This document shows, piece by piece, positions 8,674 to 17,051 of a DNA stretch of 57,394 nt (its first letter is position 1; each line of letters starts with the position of its first letter). The translations under genes and the position numbers were made by a program. Below the pieces are notes generated by a model. The model was not told where the DNA came from. It saw only the letters and a program-made list of their open reading frames with translations, and did not search any database. This DNA is from a virus. The stretch is taken from the IMG/VR virus record IMGVR_UViG_3300022723_000242, positions 1-57,394 of that record; one strand, given 5' to 3'.

Positions 8674-9223
8674 AGGTTACCTCGACAAGGGTGAGAACGG
8701 TAACATTTCGGTCACCTTTATGCTGCTCGTATTCACAATGAAAGTACCGAGGACTATCGTCCTTGATAATCGAGCAATCCCGCAAGGAATCGATGAGAGG
8801 TTTCGCGCCCCCAACGATATTCGCGAAATCCATTTCGCGTTTCGGATGACAGTAAATGCGTTGAATCATCCATGAAGACCAGGGGAGTAGCAGTCCGCGC
8901 ATCTTCCCGAGCTTTATAGCGACTCGCCGCATCCAATCGGTCTTATCTTTACGCCCTCTCGACCAATGAGCGTAGTGTGATGAATTTTGACTTTCGATAT
9001 GCCGGTCGAATTCGACCGAAAATGGTAAGCTTGCCGGCTGAGAGGCCGGCAAGCTTACCCCGGTTTTCTGTATGTTAGGTATAGTATATTTTCTCCGCGT
9101 AGGAGATTTGCAGCAGTTTACTATTCTTTTCTTTAATGTTTCGAGCGAAGATTCTTCGTATTCGGTGCCACATATCGAGCACCTACTTCTCAACTTTCGA
9201 GAATTCTCTCCGCTTCTTCCCAT
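8657..9223 (-). CDS. RusA-like Holliday junction resolvase with an N-terminal zinc motif (188 aa)
   Basis: The C-terminal half contains MDFANIVGGAKPLIDSL followed by SIIKDDSPRYF. This matches the RusA-family pattern DxDNLVGGxKPLxDAL...DDSP that holds the catalytic acidic residues, although the first position is shifted here. The N-terminal 40 residues carry CSICGTEYEES and a later CC pair, a possible zinc site not found in short RusA proteins. RusA resolves Holliday junctions. The gene is first in a resolvase-RuvB-RuvA set, which supports this reading. A perfect 15-bp inverted repeat (9024-9059) lies inside the coding sequence and gives the repeated SLPASQPASLP peptide. Confidence 0.75.
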   Translation of the reverse strand: MGRSGENSRKLRSRCSICGTEYEESSLETLKKRIVNCCKSPTRRKYTIPNIQKTGVSLPASQPASLPFSVEFDRHIESQNSSHYAHWSRGRKDKTDWMRRVAIKLGKMRGLLLPWSSWMIQRIYCHPKREMDFANIVGGAKPLIDSLRDCSIIKDDSPRYFHCEYEQHKGDRNVTVLTLVEVTYDDND

Positions 9224-9657
9224 ATTGCCGCCAGTGAGTAAACAGATGAAACGAACGATACCGGTCTGGTATCAACTTCCTTCATGGTCTCCAAGCTCAG
9301 TATGATGTTACCGCTCTCCCGTTCTGAATCGGGCAAAACTATATACGCTCCGTTCATAATTGCAATCGCATCACCTTTGATCTCTTCTTCACTACGTTTG
9401 TTCAGATGACCGACCGTATACATGATAACCGGCATCGATATCTGCCCGAGGGTCATCAAAAGCGAAATAGTAGCTATCGTAATTTCTCGTATACCCGGCT
9501 CATCCGGCCTGTCAGAAATGGTCTTCAAAGTCATTCTGAAGATCGGCTCGTGTTCAGCGAGACCGACCCCCAGCAGAAACTTCGTGACCGAATCCTGCTG
9601 ATACCCTTGTGAGAACGCCGAATGCGCCGCTTCCTCGGGACTCGACATATCCTGCAT
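9190..9657 (-). CDS. Protein of unknown function (155 aa)
   Basis: Not recognised. The middle is hydrophobic (EITIATISLLMTLGQISMPVIMYTVGHL) and could be a membrane or amphipathic helix region, and the rest is mixed. It overlaps the RusA-like gene by 34 nt and ends with AAIWEEAERILES. It is probably part of the same transcription unit as the resolvase. No function can be assigned. Confidence 0.55.
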   Translation of the reverse strand: MQDMSSPEEAAHSAFSQGYQQDSVTKFLLGVGLAEHEPIFRMTLKTISDRPDEPGIREITIATISLLMTLGQISMPVIMYTVGHLNKRSEEEIKGDAIAIMNGAYIVLPDSERESGNIILSLETMKEVDTRPVSFVSSVYSLAAIWEEAERILES

Positions 9658-9956
9658 TAGATAGGCCTCGTCAGACGGAAGTCCTGCTCATACGCAATTA
9701 CCGGGGAATTGCGGTCGTTATCGACCGAATGTACCGGCCGAGGACCATTACGGATCTCGATACCGTATCCGGTCGCGTTCTTCCGCACCCAGTTGTTCAC
9801 GACGTCTTCCTTGAGCTGCTTCGAGCGCAGGTAATTCAGAACGCCCGACTGCTTGCCCTCCTCGGGAACAGGAACGTGAATAGTAATAGTGAAAGAATGA
9901 GATTCAGGGAATTCCTCCGGTGAATGAACCTCGAAATCGAACTGCTCAATAGCCAT
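9657..9956 (-). CDS. Small protein of unknown function (99 aa)
   Basis: Not recognised. The N-terminal half alternates hydrophobic and charged residues (SFTITIHVPVPE), typical of a small beta domain, and a helix follows (LNYLRSKQLKEDVVNNWVRK). It overlaps the next gene by one base at 9657, so translation is probably coupled. Confidence 0.55.
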   Translation of the reverse strand: MAIEQFDFEVHSPEEFPESHSFTITIHVPVPEEGKQSGVLNYLRSKQLKEDVVNNWVRKNATGYGIEIRNGPRPVHSVDNDRNSPVIAYEQDFRLTRPI

Positions 9957-10009
9957 AATGTCTCCGTTGCGATGGGACGCTAGTGTTCGTAGGTAGGTTT
10001 GTCAAGAGT

Positions 10010-10648
10010 CTATTCGTCGGGAGAAAGGAGCGTGTACCCATTCGGGAGACGCCAGTCTTTCTCGTCCTGAGACTCGAGGACTATGAATCCTTTCGTCTGT
10101 ACGTGACCGTTCGGATCGATCACCGACATATTTTTTTGAATGACATCCGAAGTAATATGCCGCTGACATTCATCGATCGTTTCATTGATAGAGTGTCTAA
10201 ACTCCTCGAGATAGTGGCTCACGTTAATCCCATAGGTCAATTCGAACTCAGGAAACGTCAATAGTCGCTCTCCGTTTGAAACAAACCTTACATTCGCTGA
10301 AGTAACAATGATCTCTTTAGCATGATCACTTCCGATCTCTACTCGATAGATCACATCGAAGTCTTCGATATGCCACCTATTATCGTTATTGATAAGCGAG
10401 GACCATTTTGTAGCCTTACTCCTGTACAGGTCCCATACGCTTCCTCCTATTCTTTTACATTCTTTTCTGAGCCGCTTTTTATCTGACGGCGTAAAACACC
10501 TCGCTACTTCAGCTACGAAATATTTGTCACCGGGTTCAGTCGCAAGGAGCGCGATCGCGAAATCCGGAGCAACAATGTCTGGAAGACGGAACGGCGGTGT
10601 CCCCCGTACGATAATTTCTCTATCTGCTGTAACTAAAATTTTACCCAT
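10010..10648 (-). CDS. Protein of unknown function (212 aa)
   Basis: Not recognised. It starts MGKILVTADREIIVRGTPPF, a beta-rich beginning. Further on are basic helices (SDKKRLRKECKRIGG) and a region with NVSHYLEEFRHSINETIDEC. There are no membrane segments. The spacing to both neighbours is short, so it fits the same leftward operon. Confidence 0.55.
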   Translation of the reverse strand: MGKILVTADREIIVRGTPPFRLPDIVAPDFAIALLATEPGDKYFVAEVARCFTPSDKKRLRKECKRIGGSVWDLYRSKATKWSSLINNDNRWHIEDFDVIYRVEIGSDHAKEIIVTSANVRFVSNGERLLTFPEFELTYGINVSHYLEEFRHSINETIDECQRHITSDVIQKNMSVIDPNGHVQTKGFIVLESQDEKDWRLPNGYTLLSPDE

Positions 10649-10671
10649 TTTGTCTGTTACCTTCCGGGATG

Positions 10672-11082
10672 CTACGTTTCTCGTTGCTTAGGGGTTTGCC
10701 CGTAGGTTAACAAAAATCTTGCCTCTTCGAGGCACGGGATTCTCGAATGCTTCAGATGCTCAAGAAGCATTACCGTGTCCTCCATAACATAACTGAGGCG
10801 CGCTATCTCGTCAGCCACTGCTTCGTCAGAAGCGTCGTTCACGATCTCTTTTAAACAGTTACGAAGCTGAAACCTTACGGTCACGAGGACGATATGCCTC
10901 TTTCTTCGTAATTTAGAGAGAACGCGCAGTGCGCGACGAATAGCGAGTTGTATTCTTTCTAGTTCCGTCTTAAGTTCTTTCGAAGTACGCGGAACGTACT
11001 CCACGTGCTCGTTACCGTCGACGTAACGTATCGGGATTTTCTTCGGACCAGCTTTCTTCTTTTTACGCCGTTTCGTGGTCAT
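10672..11082 (-). CDS. Basic helical protein of unknown function (136 aa)
   Basis: Not recognised. It starts MTTKRRKKKKAGPKKIP, an extremely basic and probably disordered tail that would bind nucleic acid. A helical Arg/Leu-rich stretch follows (AIRRALRVLSKLRRKRHIVL). It overlaps the upstream gene by 4 nt. DNA or RNA binding is suggested by charge only. Confidence 0.55.
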   Translation of the reverse strand: MTTKRRKKKKAGPKKIPIRYVDGNEHVEYVPRTSKELKTELERIQLAIRRALRVLSKLRRKRHIVLVTVRFQLRNCLKEIVNDASDEAVADEIARLSYVMEDTVMLLEHLKHSRIPCLEEARFLLTYGQTPKQRET

Positions 11083-11411
11083 ATATTCCTCGATACTATG
11101 ATTCTGTTTTCCATCCGATCACGCCCGTCCGATAACGAAACCACCGATTCGTGAGCAAAGTCGGCTCTCCGACCTTTCACGACCGATATAACCTCTTCGC
11201 TCCTGATTAGATTCGCAAGAGCTTCTAAACCGTCTCTATCGTAGTCGTATTCGAAAACTCGGGGTCTCGATCGCTCAGTAATCGCAAATGCAAAAACCTT
11301 CTCTTCTCGCTCGGAAACGAGACTACGAGAAAGGTATTCATCTGTACCAAAGCTATACCCTGCTTCCGTAGTTTTGAAAATAGTCGTAATTCTAAAGGGG
11401 ATCGAGCTCAT
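11079..11411 (-). CDS. Small protein of unknown function (110 aa)
   Basis: Not recognised. It starts MSSIPFRITTIFKTTEAGYS. The mixed alpha/beta pattern has no Cys and no membrane segment. It is coupled by 4-nt overlaps to both neighbours, which is the best evidence that it is translated. Confidence 0.55.
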   Translation of the reverse strand: MSSIPFRITTIFKTTEAGYSFGTDEYLSRSLVSEREEKVFAFAITERSRPRVFEYDYDRDGLEALANLIRSEEVISVVKGRRADFAHESVVSLSDGRDRMENRIIVSRNI

Positions 11412-12025
11412 TCAGGGCTCCCGACGATACCGAGTTCAGGTATCCCCAGGTGGAGTCCTGCTCCTTTTATAACGCACACTTTCCGTTTCGTGGTCATACA
11501 CTCCGGAAGAAATACTATAGCATCGATACCAGATCTCATCTCTCCATCGTGGAATGGATCTGCGATACGTAAAGGCGCTGCGTGAAGACACCACTCAACG
11601 TTATTGATGGTGTCGTTAAATTTATACGTTTTGATATACTCTGTGAACGCGCCTGCTATCGGAGTTTCAGCCCCCTGTACCGTGTGGAACCACGGATTCT
11701 TCGATATATCGACCCCCGAGAATGTTACTAGAGGCGAATCAGTTCTATACGAAACTACATCTATATCTTTATCAATCGCCCAAGAGTAGAGTTCGAAAAG
11801 CGACCGGTCCATCCGCATCATGCAGTAAGCAAGTGCAGGGATAAACCATGTTCGTTCACGGTCGAGATACTTCGGTGACGGTGCGATCTCTTCTACGTGC
11901 GACTTACGGAGCATCCCCAGGCGCTCGTGGCCCCTTGGAACGCCGCTCGGGCGAGCAAGTACCTCATGAGCCGACCGGGCCTCTTCATAGTCCTCGAACC
12001 CCGGTTTCCCGTCTGTCGACTCCAC
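11408..12025 (-). CDS. Protein of unknown function (205 aa)
   Basis: Not recognised. The start used is a GTG at 12025, which makes a 41-nt overlap with the upstream gene; an internal ATG (MLRKSHVEEIAP) is possible. The central part has WFIPALAYCMMRMDRSLFEL and ends with a beta-rich section (KVCVIKGAGLHLGIPELGIV). There are no catalytic motifs that I can identify. Confidence 0.5.
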   Translation of the reverse strand: MESTDGKPGFEDYEEARSAHEVLARPSGVPRGHERLGMLRKSHVEEIAPSPKYLDRERTWFIPALAYCMMRMDRSLFELYSWAIDKDIDVVSYRTDSPLVTFSGVDISKNPWFHTVQGAETPIAGAFTEYIKTYKFNDTINNVEWCLHAAPLRIADPFHDGEMRSGIDAIVFLPECMTTKRKVCVIKGAGLHLGIPELGIVGSPE

Positions 12026-12773
12026 GTGCTGCCCCGTCGTTAAGTACGTCGCGATTATACGATGCTACACAATCATTTACGTCTACTGAACATTCAGAAC
12101 AATAGTGCTCGAAATCAAAAGGGCAAGAGTGTTCTAACTTCCGACCTGTTTCACCGTCGTAGTCATCCAGGCCGAGATCGAGCCTGCTCCTACGTAAGAT
12201 TATGGTACGATTATACTTACGGAACTTTAAGCTAATATCCCACCTCTCGAATGTCAAGAGGCCAGACCCCTCGCTCTCCTCTGCCAGGAGGTAACCCCAG
12301 AACCGTAGCCCGATGAACATCTCGGGCTCATAGGTGTAAGGCACCTTCTTGCTGAATCCGATCTGATACGCCAGCCACGCCAGCCACGTCTCCGGAACTT
12401 TCTTCTGGAGCAAGTGGCCCGCCGGATGACCTGCGAGACAGAAGAGGTGAAGGATGTATCCTTCTTCGTCCTCTCTCCATACGCAAGGCTCCGTACGACT
12501 GACCTCCATAGGCACCCATTCGTCTCTTATCGGACGCTCGAACGGCTGGAGGGGGCCCTTTTTGAGATCGCTATCTCTTGCGGCGAGCTGGCGGGCCAGT
12601 ATCCGAGCACGCCTCCTCGAGAGCACTGCACCTTCGTATTGAAGTACCGTCTGCACGACGGTGTTCCTAACGCCTCGGAGAAACTCTATCGATTTACAAA
12701 TAAGATCGGCCAGCCGGTGACACGCATCGCGCGACAACGGCTGGCCGTAGTACTCACCGAACAGCTGCAGCAT
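11985..12773 (-). CDS. Protein of unknown function with C-terminal Cys cluster (262 aa)
   Basis: Not recognised. Near the C-terminus HSCPFDFEHYCSECSVDVNDC holds four Cys and His residues that could bind zinc. The middle is rich in Trp and Leu (ETWLAWLAYQIGF). The ATG at 12773 has no visible ribosome binding site. The frame stays open upstream, and GAGGAG lies six bases before an ATC codon near 12820, so a longer product with a rare start is possible. A 10-bp inverted repeat (12707-12716 with 12738-12747) lies within the gene. Confidence 0.5.
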   Translation of the reverse strand: MLQLFGEYYGQPLSRDACHRLADLICKSIEFLRGVRNTVVQTVLQYEGAVLSRRRARILARQLAARDSDLKKGPLQPFERPIRDEWVPMEVSRTEPCVWREDEEGYILHLFCLAGHPAGHLLQKKVPETWLAWLAYQIGFSKKVPYTYEPEMFIGLRFWGYLLAEESEGSGLLTFERWDISLKFRKYNRTIILRRSRLDLGLDDYDGETGRKLEHSCPFDFEHYCSECSVDVNDCVASYNRDVLNDGAARGVDRRETGVRGL

Positions 12774-12826
12774 GTTACTGTAGCGTATATCTATTTCTTT
12801 AATATTGAGTCGAGGGAGTCCGATGA

Positions 12827-13765
12827 CTAGCTCCTCGCGGGGAGACCGCCTACCTCCTCGTGGATCTGCTTCAGAAGAGAGTTGAGCAGCTCCGTGGCGT
12901 CGGTCAGCGAGTCGCGAAGTTCACCGATGGACTTGTTGTAGTTCTGCATAGCGCGGTCGCTATCGAATCCGATCGTGGAAGCCTCACGGATAACCGTGCA
13001 AACATCTCCTACCAAAGAGTGAGCCTTCGTAACCGTCTTATCCATCGCTCGGACAACCTTCAGAGGGTTCTGAACCGACCACTCCCTCGGCCTCACGGCC
13101 TGAGGAGGGTTACCTTCCTTCTTATCGGACCCTTCCTCTTCCTTTTCCCCCTCTCCCTGATCCGGAATTTCGATATCCCCGTCTCCAGCTTCGTCTCCCT
13201 TCGCTTCTTCTGCGACAGGAGTCTCTCCTTTCTTCGCTCTCTCGAGATCGTCGAGAGCTTCCTCAGCGTGACGGGTCAACATCTTCTTCTGTGTCTTCGT
13301 GATCAAATCGGGAAGCGATCGCGATGGGATAACCTTCCCATCGACGATCATGTTGTTCTCGACTTCTTCTCTGGTCTTATCATCGAGCGAAAAGAGCGGC
13401 TTCGCGTGCGCCAGGGTGAAGCCCTGGTCAGCGAGATTCTGGAGGCTCGTAAAATCGGTATAGGAATCATAGAGATTCTTCGCCCAATAGAGAGCTCTCC
13501 GGACATTCGTAACAGAGCCGTTTTCACTCGCCTGAAAAACACCTCTCTCAACGAGATCCTCAGCGAGGCGATCGACAGTGCGATCTCCGTACGGGTTGCG
13601 ATCAGCACCGTCTTCGCTGCTCACAGCTCTACAGAACCCGGTAAAGTGCTTCCCGAGATGATGATATCTCTTCAGATTGTTGACCTCAATCGACTTCACA
13701 TCTTCGCAGATCTTATCGATGAGAGCGTTATAGCGTCTATCCGCGGCAGTAAGAGTACCGGGCAT
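12827..13765 (-). CDS. Protein of unknown function with acidic disordered centre (312 aa)
   Basis: I start at the ATG at 13765 (MPGTLTAADRRYNALIDK) because AGGAAGG lies just upstream; the frame extends to 13819 without a good start. Residues 1-180 are helical and contain LKRYHHLGKHFTGFCRAV. Residues about 200-240 are acidic and disordered (GEGEKEEEGSDKKEG). The C-terminal part is a helical coiled-coil-like domain. The first domain resembles helical phage proteins annotated as DNA-binding, but I cannot name a family. The upstream region holds a tandem repeat and the end of the TnpB element. Confidence 0.6.
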   Translation of the reverse strand: MPGTLTAADRRYNALIDKICEDVKSIEVNNLKRYHHLGKHFTGFCRAVSSEDGADRNPYGDRTVDRLAEDLVERGVFQASENGSVTNVRRALYWAKNLYDSYTDFTSLQNLADQGFTLAHAKPLFSLDDKTREEVENNMIVDGKVIPSRSLPDLITKTQKKMLTRHAEEALDDLERAKKGETPVAEEAKGDEAGDGDIEIPDQGEGEKEEEGSDKKEGNPPQAVRPREWSVQNPLKVVRAMDKTVTKAHSLVGDVCTVIREASTIGFDSDRAMQNYNKSIGELRDSLTDATELLNSLLKQIHEEVGGLPARS

Positions 13766-13814
13766 AGTATCCTTCCTTCCTAAATGTGGCAACTTGTAGA
13801 AGCCGCCGGTGATT

Positions 13815-13870
13815 CTCACAATCCTCTCACAATCCTCTCACAGCCCTGCTCACGTCCTCTCACGTCCTGG
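13815..13870 (+). repeat. Degenerate tandem repeat, about 10-12 bp unit, five copies
   Basis: The plus strand reads as consecutive units of the type CTCACAATC-CT, CTCACAATC-CT, CTCACAGCC-CTG, CTCACGTC-CT and CTCACGTC-CTGG. The array sits between the tnpB 3' end and the start of the 12827-13765 gene. It could be an operator array for that gene or debris at the right end of the insertion. Confidence 0.7.
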
Positions 13871-13946
13871 GATAAGGCTCATGGAGAGACCTTATTTACC
13901 AAGTTCCTGCTTCGGCGAGTCGGTTGGTCCTGGAGGATACCGTTCC

Positions 13947-15035
13947 TCAAAGTATCCCATTACAGGACACGAGAGGTTTGCAACCGGCACCGTAGGGTCC
14001 GGTAAGGAATCGGGTGAGGATGTTCCGTGATGCCTGCACATCTGCGTTTGCCTCATAGCCACAACTGAGGCAACGGAACAACTCACCGTTTCGATTCCTC
14101 CTATCGGTGAAGCCACATTTGGAACACTGCTGCGAAGTGTAGCGTGGCGAGACAGACCGGAACGAAACACGGTTTCGTTCACAGACTTGCTGCAATCTCG
14201 TCAACCAGTATCGCACATTCCAACGACCGATAGAGCGCCGCATATTTTTACCCAAGCGGCGTTTGGTATTCTTCGTGATGTTCTTCAAGTTCTCGACAGC
14301 AACCAACGAGGCTTTTCCAACCACCTCTTTGGCGACTTCATCCATCCGCTGTCGCAACGCACGAACGGCTCGCTTCTGACCTTTGCTTCCGTGCTTACAG
14401 CGTTTGATTCGTTCGATACCAACCTTGATTTCAGTGCCTAACTGATCACCAGTGGACAAACTGGCTAAGGCGTTGATTCCAGTATCAACACCGACACAGC
14501 GATCCGGTTCCTGTTTCGGCCCAGTTTCGATCTCAAAGCAGAACTGCACTGAATCCCTGGTGATAATGTAAGACTCTTGCCTACGACCGGCAGTAGCCAG
14601 ATCGTTGAAGTGCCTGTGCCGTTTAATCGGCAGGTCGAGGATGATGCCATTGCCGATGGACGATAGGTGCAGCCAGCAGTCGAAGGTTGAATCCTTGGCA
14701 ACGTCCAGTCGAGCAATGGTGCTACTGACGCACATCCGTTGTCCACGGTGGGTCGGCTTTACGGCCTTCTCGCCCCAACGCTCTTTAGCGGCCTTCACCA
14801 TGTCGATGGCTTCACGAGCAGCAACCTTACGGAGACGGGCAGTGAACCAGCTATCAACCGAATCCACGATAGGTTTGAGTAGCCTGCTCTTGGCTGGGCA
14901 CTCAACCCAGAACAGGTCGATGAAGCGGTTGACCACCTGACCGTACTCGGTGAGCACGACATCCAGTTTCGACAGTTTTGATGCCGTCGTAAACTTGAGG
15001 GAGCACTTACTGCTTCTGCTGATCTTCATATTCAC
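13947..15035 (-). CDS. tnpB: TnpB RNA-guided nuclease of an IS200/IS605-type element (362 aa)
   Basis: The catalytic core is intact. RuvC-I is RCVGVDTGINALASL with its Asp, RuvC-II is SLVAVENLKNITKN with its Glu, and RuvC-III is ANADVQASRNIL with its Asp. Between the last two is the zinc finger CSKCGFTDRRN...FRCLSCGYEA. The length is typical for TnpB (about 350-450). TnpB is a small RNA-guided DNA nuclease that keeps the element in place, and is the ancestor of Cas12. Its guide RNA normally overlaps the gene's 3' end, here about 13870-14060 on the minus strand. The start overlaps the upstream RHH gene by 29 nt. Confidence 0.92.
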   Translation of the reverse strand: MNMKISRSSKCSLKFTTASKLSKLDVVLTEYGQVVNRFIDLFWVECPAKSRLLKPIVDSVDSWFTARLRKVAAREAIDMVKAAKERWGEKAVKPTHRGQRMCVSSTIARLDVAKDSTFDCWLHLSSIGNGIILDLPIKRHRHFNDLATAGRRQESYIITRDSVQFCFEIETGPKQEPDRCVGVDTGINALASLSTGDQLGTEIKVGIERIKRCKHGSKGQKRAVRALRQRMDEVAKEVVGKASLVAVENLKNITKNTKRRLGKNMRRSIGRWNVRYWLTRLQQVCERNRVSFRSVSPRYTSQQCSKCGFTDRRNRNGELFRCLSCGYEANADVQASRNILTRFLTGPYGAGCKPLVSCNGIL

Positions 15036-15150
15036 GATCCAAGACGCGGCGAATGAGTTCAGCGATGCTGATTCCTTTTCTTTCAGCTTCGGCTTTGAGC
15101 CAACCGAAGAGGACGGGCGGGAGGCTTATCTGTGTCCGGTGCATCTTCAT
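15007..15150 (-). CDS. Small ribbon-helix-helix-like protein (47 aa)
   Basis: Translating the minus strand from the ATG at 15150 gives MKMHRTQISLPPVLFGWLKA and then AEAERKGISIAELIRRVLDR. This is the layout of a ribbon-helix-helix DNA-binding protein, with one strand (RTQISLP) and two helices. It overlaps tnpB by 29 nt. Small RHH genes directly ahead of tnpB are known for some IS605-type elements and probably regulate them. An alternative in-frame ATG is two codons later. Confidence 0.75.
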   Translation of the reverse strand: MKMHRTQISLPPVLFGWLKAEAERKGISIAELIRRVLDREYEDQQKQ

Positions 15151-15278
15151 GATTGAAAACCTACATCACCTATGCACTGTGTCAACATTGAACCCATGCC
15201 ATAGAAAGATATAGAATGCCATATTTCAACGATCAGTTGTAAACCCGTCTACCTTTTCGATACCTAGGTCACGCCTCC

Positions 15279-15779
15279 TTAGTCTGTAATACTTCCAAAT
15301 TTGGATTTAAAAAATCCTTTGAAAGGGGTGATTGAATAACTGTAGTCTGATAATGGCACGTGGATGTGCGTATATAAAGATACGTCTATATTCGTAGCAA
15401 CCATGCGTCCAAGATCGTAGGCCTTAAAGACGAGACAGAATTCGTCTGCAGCCAAAACCTCCTGAGAGAAGATCGACTTCACGTGACGGGAAATCGGATG
15501 CTTCTCCGATTCGAAAAGAATATCTTTGAAGTTGAAATCGAAGATGCGCACCGACTCTACAGTCGGATAGATGAATCCTTCGTGGTTAAACCAGTCGAAC
15601 GTGAACCCTGCCCCGAAATCTCTTTGTAGTCCTTTGACCTTTTTTGCGGGGTATCCGAGCTGTCTGAGAACATACGCAAGCGTAGACTGCTCGAACGAGA
15701 TGTTTTTCGCAATCTTCTGGGCCCCCTCCTCATCGAGGAGGTCCTTAAGGTTATCAGCGTAATCTGTAACGTCTGTCAT
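15279..15779 (-). CDS. Protein of unknown function (166 aa)
   Basis: Not recognised. The first part is helical and acidic (MTDVTDYADNLKDLLDEEGA). The second part is rich in Phe and Tyr (FTFDWFNHEGFIYPTVESV), suggesting a compact beta domain. It overlaps the stop of the recombinase gene region by 4 nt and is the last gene of the replication block before the TnpB insertion. Confidence 0.6.
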   Translation of the reverse strand: MTDVTDYADNLKDLLDEEGAQKIAKNISFEQSTLAYVLRQLGYPAKKVKGLQRDFGAGFTFDWFNHEGFIYPTVESVRIFDFNFKDILFESEKHPISRHVKSIFSQEVLAADEFCLVFKAYDLGRMVATNIDVSLYTHIHVPLSDYSYSITPFKGFFKSKFGSITD

Positions 15780-17017
15780 CTCTTACTCGGAAGGTCGCCT
15801 GCAGAAAAGTCGATGTCAGCAGCCTGGATATCGGGGTACTCAGAGATCCCGAGAAACTTCATGAGCTCGTCGTAAACGTCCATATTGTCGTAAATAGCTC
15901 TTCCAAACTCAGTGTAGCTCACTTCCTTCAGATCAAGCCGCTTGCAGTTAACTCTATTGGTATTCGGCTCGGTGAAGTGAATGATATCGTTCAGCTCATC
16001 CTTCTCCGATTTGAACAACTTCGGACGCCACTTATCCGAGTACTTCATATAAATCAGCATACGACCGAGCGCGCCATGCCAGTCAAACCACATCGCCTGG
16101 CGCTTACGACCTTCTTCATCCTTGATGTACTGCCACAGGAGATCTACCGGAAGAACCCGGTTATCGGCGGGCCCGGTACATGCTCTAATTGTCTTCAGAT
16201 ACAACGTGTAACCCTCGACCGGAATGCTCGGATCGACCGCCGAGTCATGCTTCGCAACATGCAGTGACTTACCCTTTGCAATACGGATGTGAGTAGACGA
16301 CGAAAAAGCGGCGGACTGCGCCCCTTTCTCTTTAAGATCGGGGCCGCCGTACCCGCCGCTCTGCTCCATAGCCCTTTTCGAGTGCTGAACGAAGCCTATA
16401 GAGGCCGTCGTACCGAGAAGGTTCAGCGTCTCGAAATAGTTCGTAATCTGGAGCGACCCGATCGGATATCCTCGCTCTGCTGCTGCACCTTCTTTCCGGA
16501 GGTCCCGGTCGGCAGACTCGGTCCCGCGAGCCGCGAGCGAGTCTACCGAAACGAATACCGGGATTCTCGATCCTTTCTCCTGCTCCCCCTTGGATCTATT
16601 GAACTCGATAACTTTCGTCATCTGAGTCTGCCACTCTGATACTGATGTTGTTACCTTGAATATCCGCGAGTTTCTCGATGCGATCGTTTCATTATGCCAC
16701 GTCATCGCATCTAACATAGTCGGCGACGTCTTGTTCTCGTTATCGATGAGAACGTGAATGCCGCCACTCGCTATGAACCAATTGCCTATTTCCGTAATCA
16801 TAGTCGATTTGAATGTTTTCGGCTCTCCGCTTACTCCAAAGTATCGCTGGGCTGGTAATACATTTGACCCACCGATCAACCACTGGAACGGAAGCCACGG
16901 TATCTCAACGCCCCATGTATGTTGGGCATGATCTCCCTGAAGGTAAGCCTTCGAGCTCGTCGAGCTCTTGTTCATCACAGAAATCAGATCATCTACTAGC
17001 TCGTTATGTTCGCTCAT
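15776..17017 (-). CDS. uvsX: UvsX/RecA-like recombinase (413 aa)
   Basis: The protein has a RecA-type ATPase core. Walker A is GVSGEPKTFKST at about residue 62 (a variant of GxxxxGKT in which Phe precedes Lys-Ser). Walker B is PVFVSVDSLAARG. A motif resembling the RecA central region, TASIGFVQHSKRAMEQSGGYGG, matches the segment that in T4 UvsX precedes DNA-binding loop 2. UvsX coats single-stranded DNA and drives strand invasion for recombination-dependent replication. The neighbours are a probable SSB and the replisome genes, as expected. The C-terminus is acidic. The Walker A variation is typical of distant phage recombinases. Confidence 0.8.
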   Translation of the reverse strand: MSEHNELVDDLISVMNKSSTSSKAYLQGDHAQHTWGVEIPWLPFQWLIGGSNVLPAQRYFGVSGEPKTFKSTMITEIGNWFIASGGIHVLIDNENKTSPTMLDAMTWHNETIASRNSRIFKVTTSVSEWQTQMTKVIEFNRSKGEQEKGSRIPVFVSVDSLAARGTESADRDLRKEGAAAERGYPIGSLQITNYFETLNLLGTTASIGFVQHSKRAMEQSGGYGGPDLKEKGAQSAAFSSSTHIRIAKGKSLHVAKHDSAVDPSIPVEGYTLYLKTIRACTGPADNRVLPVDLLWQYIKDEEGRKRQAMWFDWHGALGRMLIYMKYSDKWRPKLFKSEKDELNDIIHFTEPNTNRVNCKRLDLKEVSYTEFGRAIYDNMDVYDELMKFLGISEYPDIQAADIDFSAGDLPSKR

Positions 17018-17051
17018 ATCCTACTCCTGATTGTGACCGCGCATTCACTGT

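Larger units (their letters stand above)
13872..15150 (-). mobile_element. IS1341-type (IS200/IS605 superfamily) insertion: tnpB without tnpA
   Basis: The element contains a complete tnpB and a small upstream ribbon-helix-helix gene, and no tnpA transposase is present. Its downstream (right) side carries a hairpin, ATAAGG...CCTTAT at 13872-13895, placed where IS200/IS605 right-end hairpins and the guide RNA (omega RNA) 3' end normally lie. The outer boundaries are approximate because these elements leave no target duplication. The left end is probably somewhere in 15151-15270, which holds no gene. Confidence 0.65.

Noticed and set aside
12860-13783. Long plus-strand open frame opposite the 12827-13765 gene
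   Set aside because: It is antisense to a gene with a good ribosome binding site, and its product is Arg/Leu/Ser-rich with no motif.
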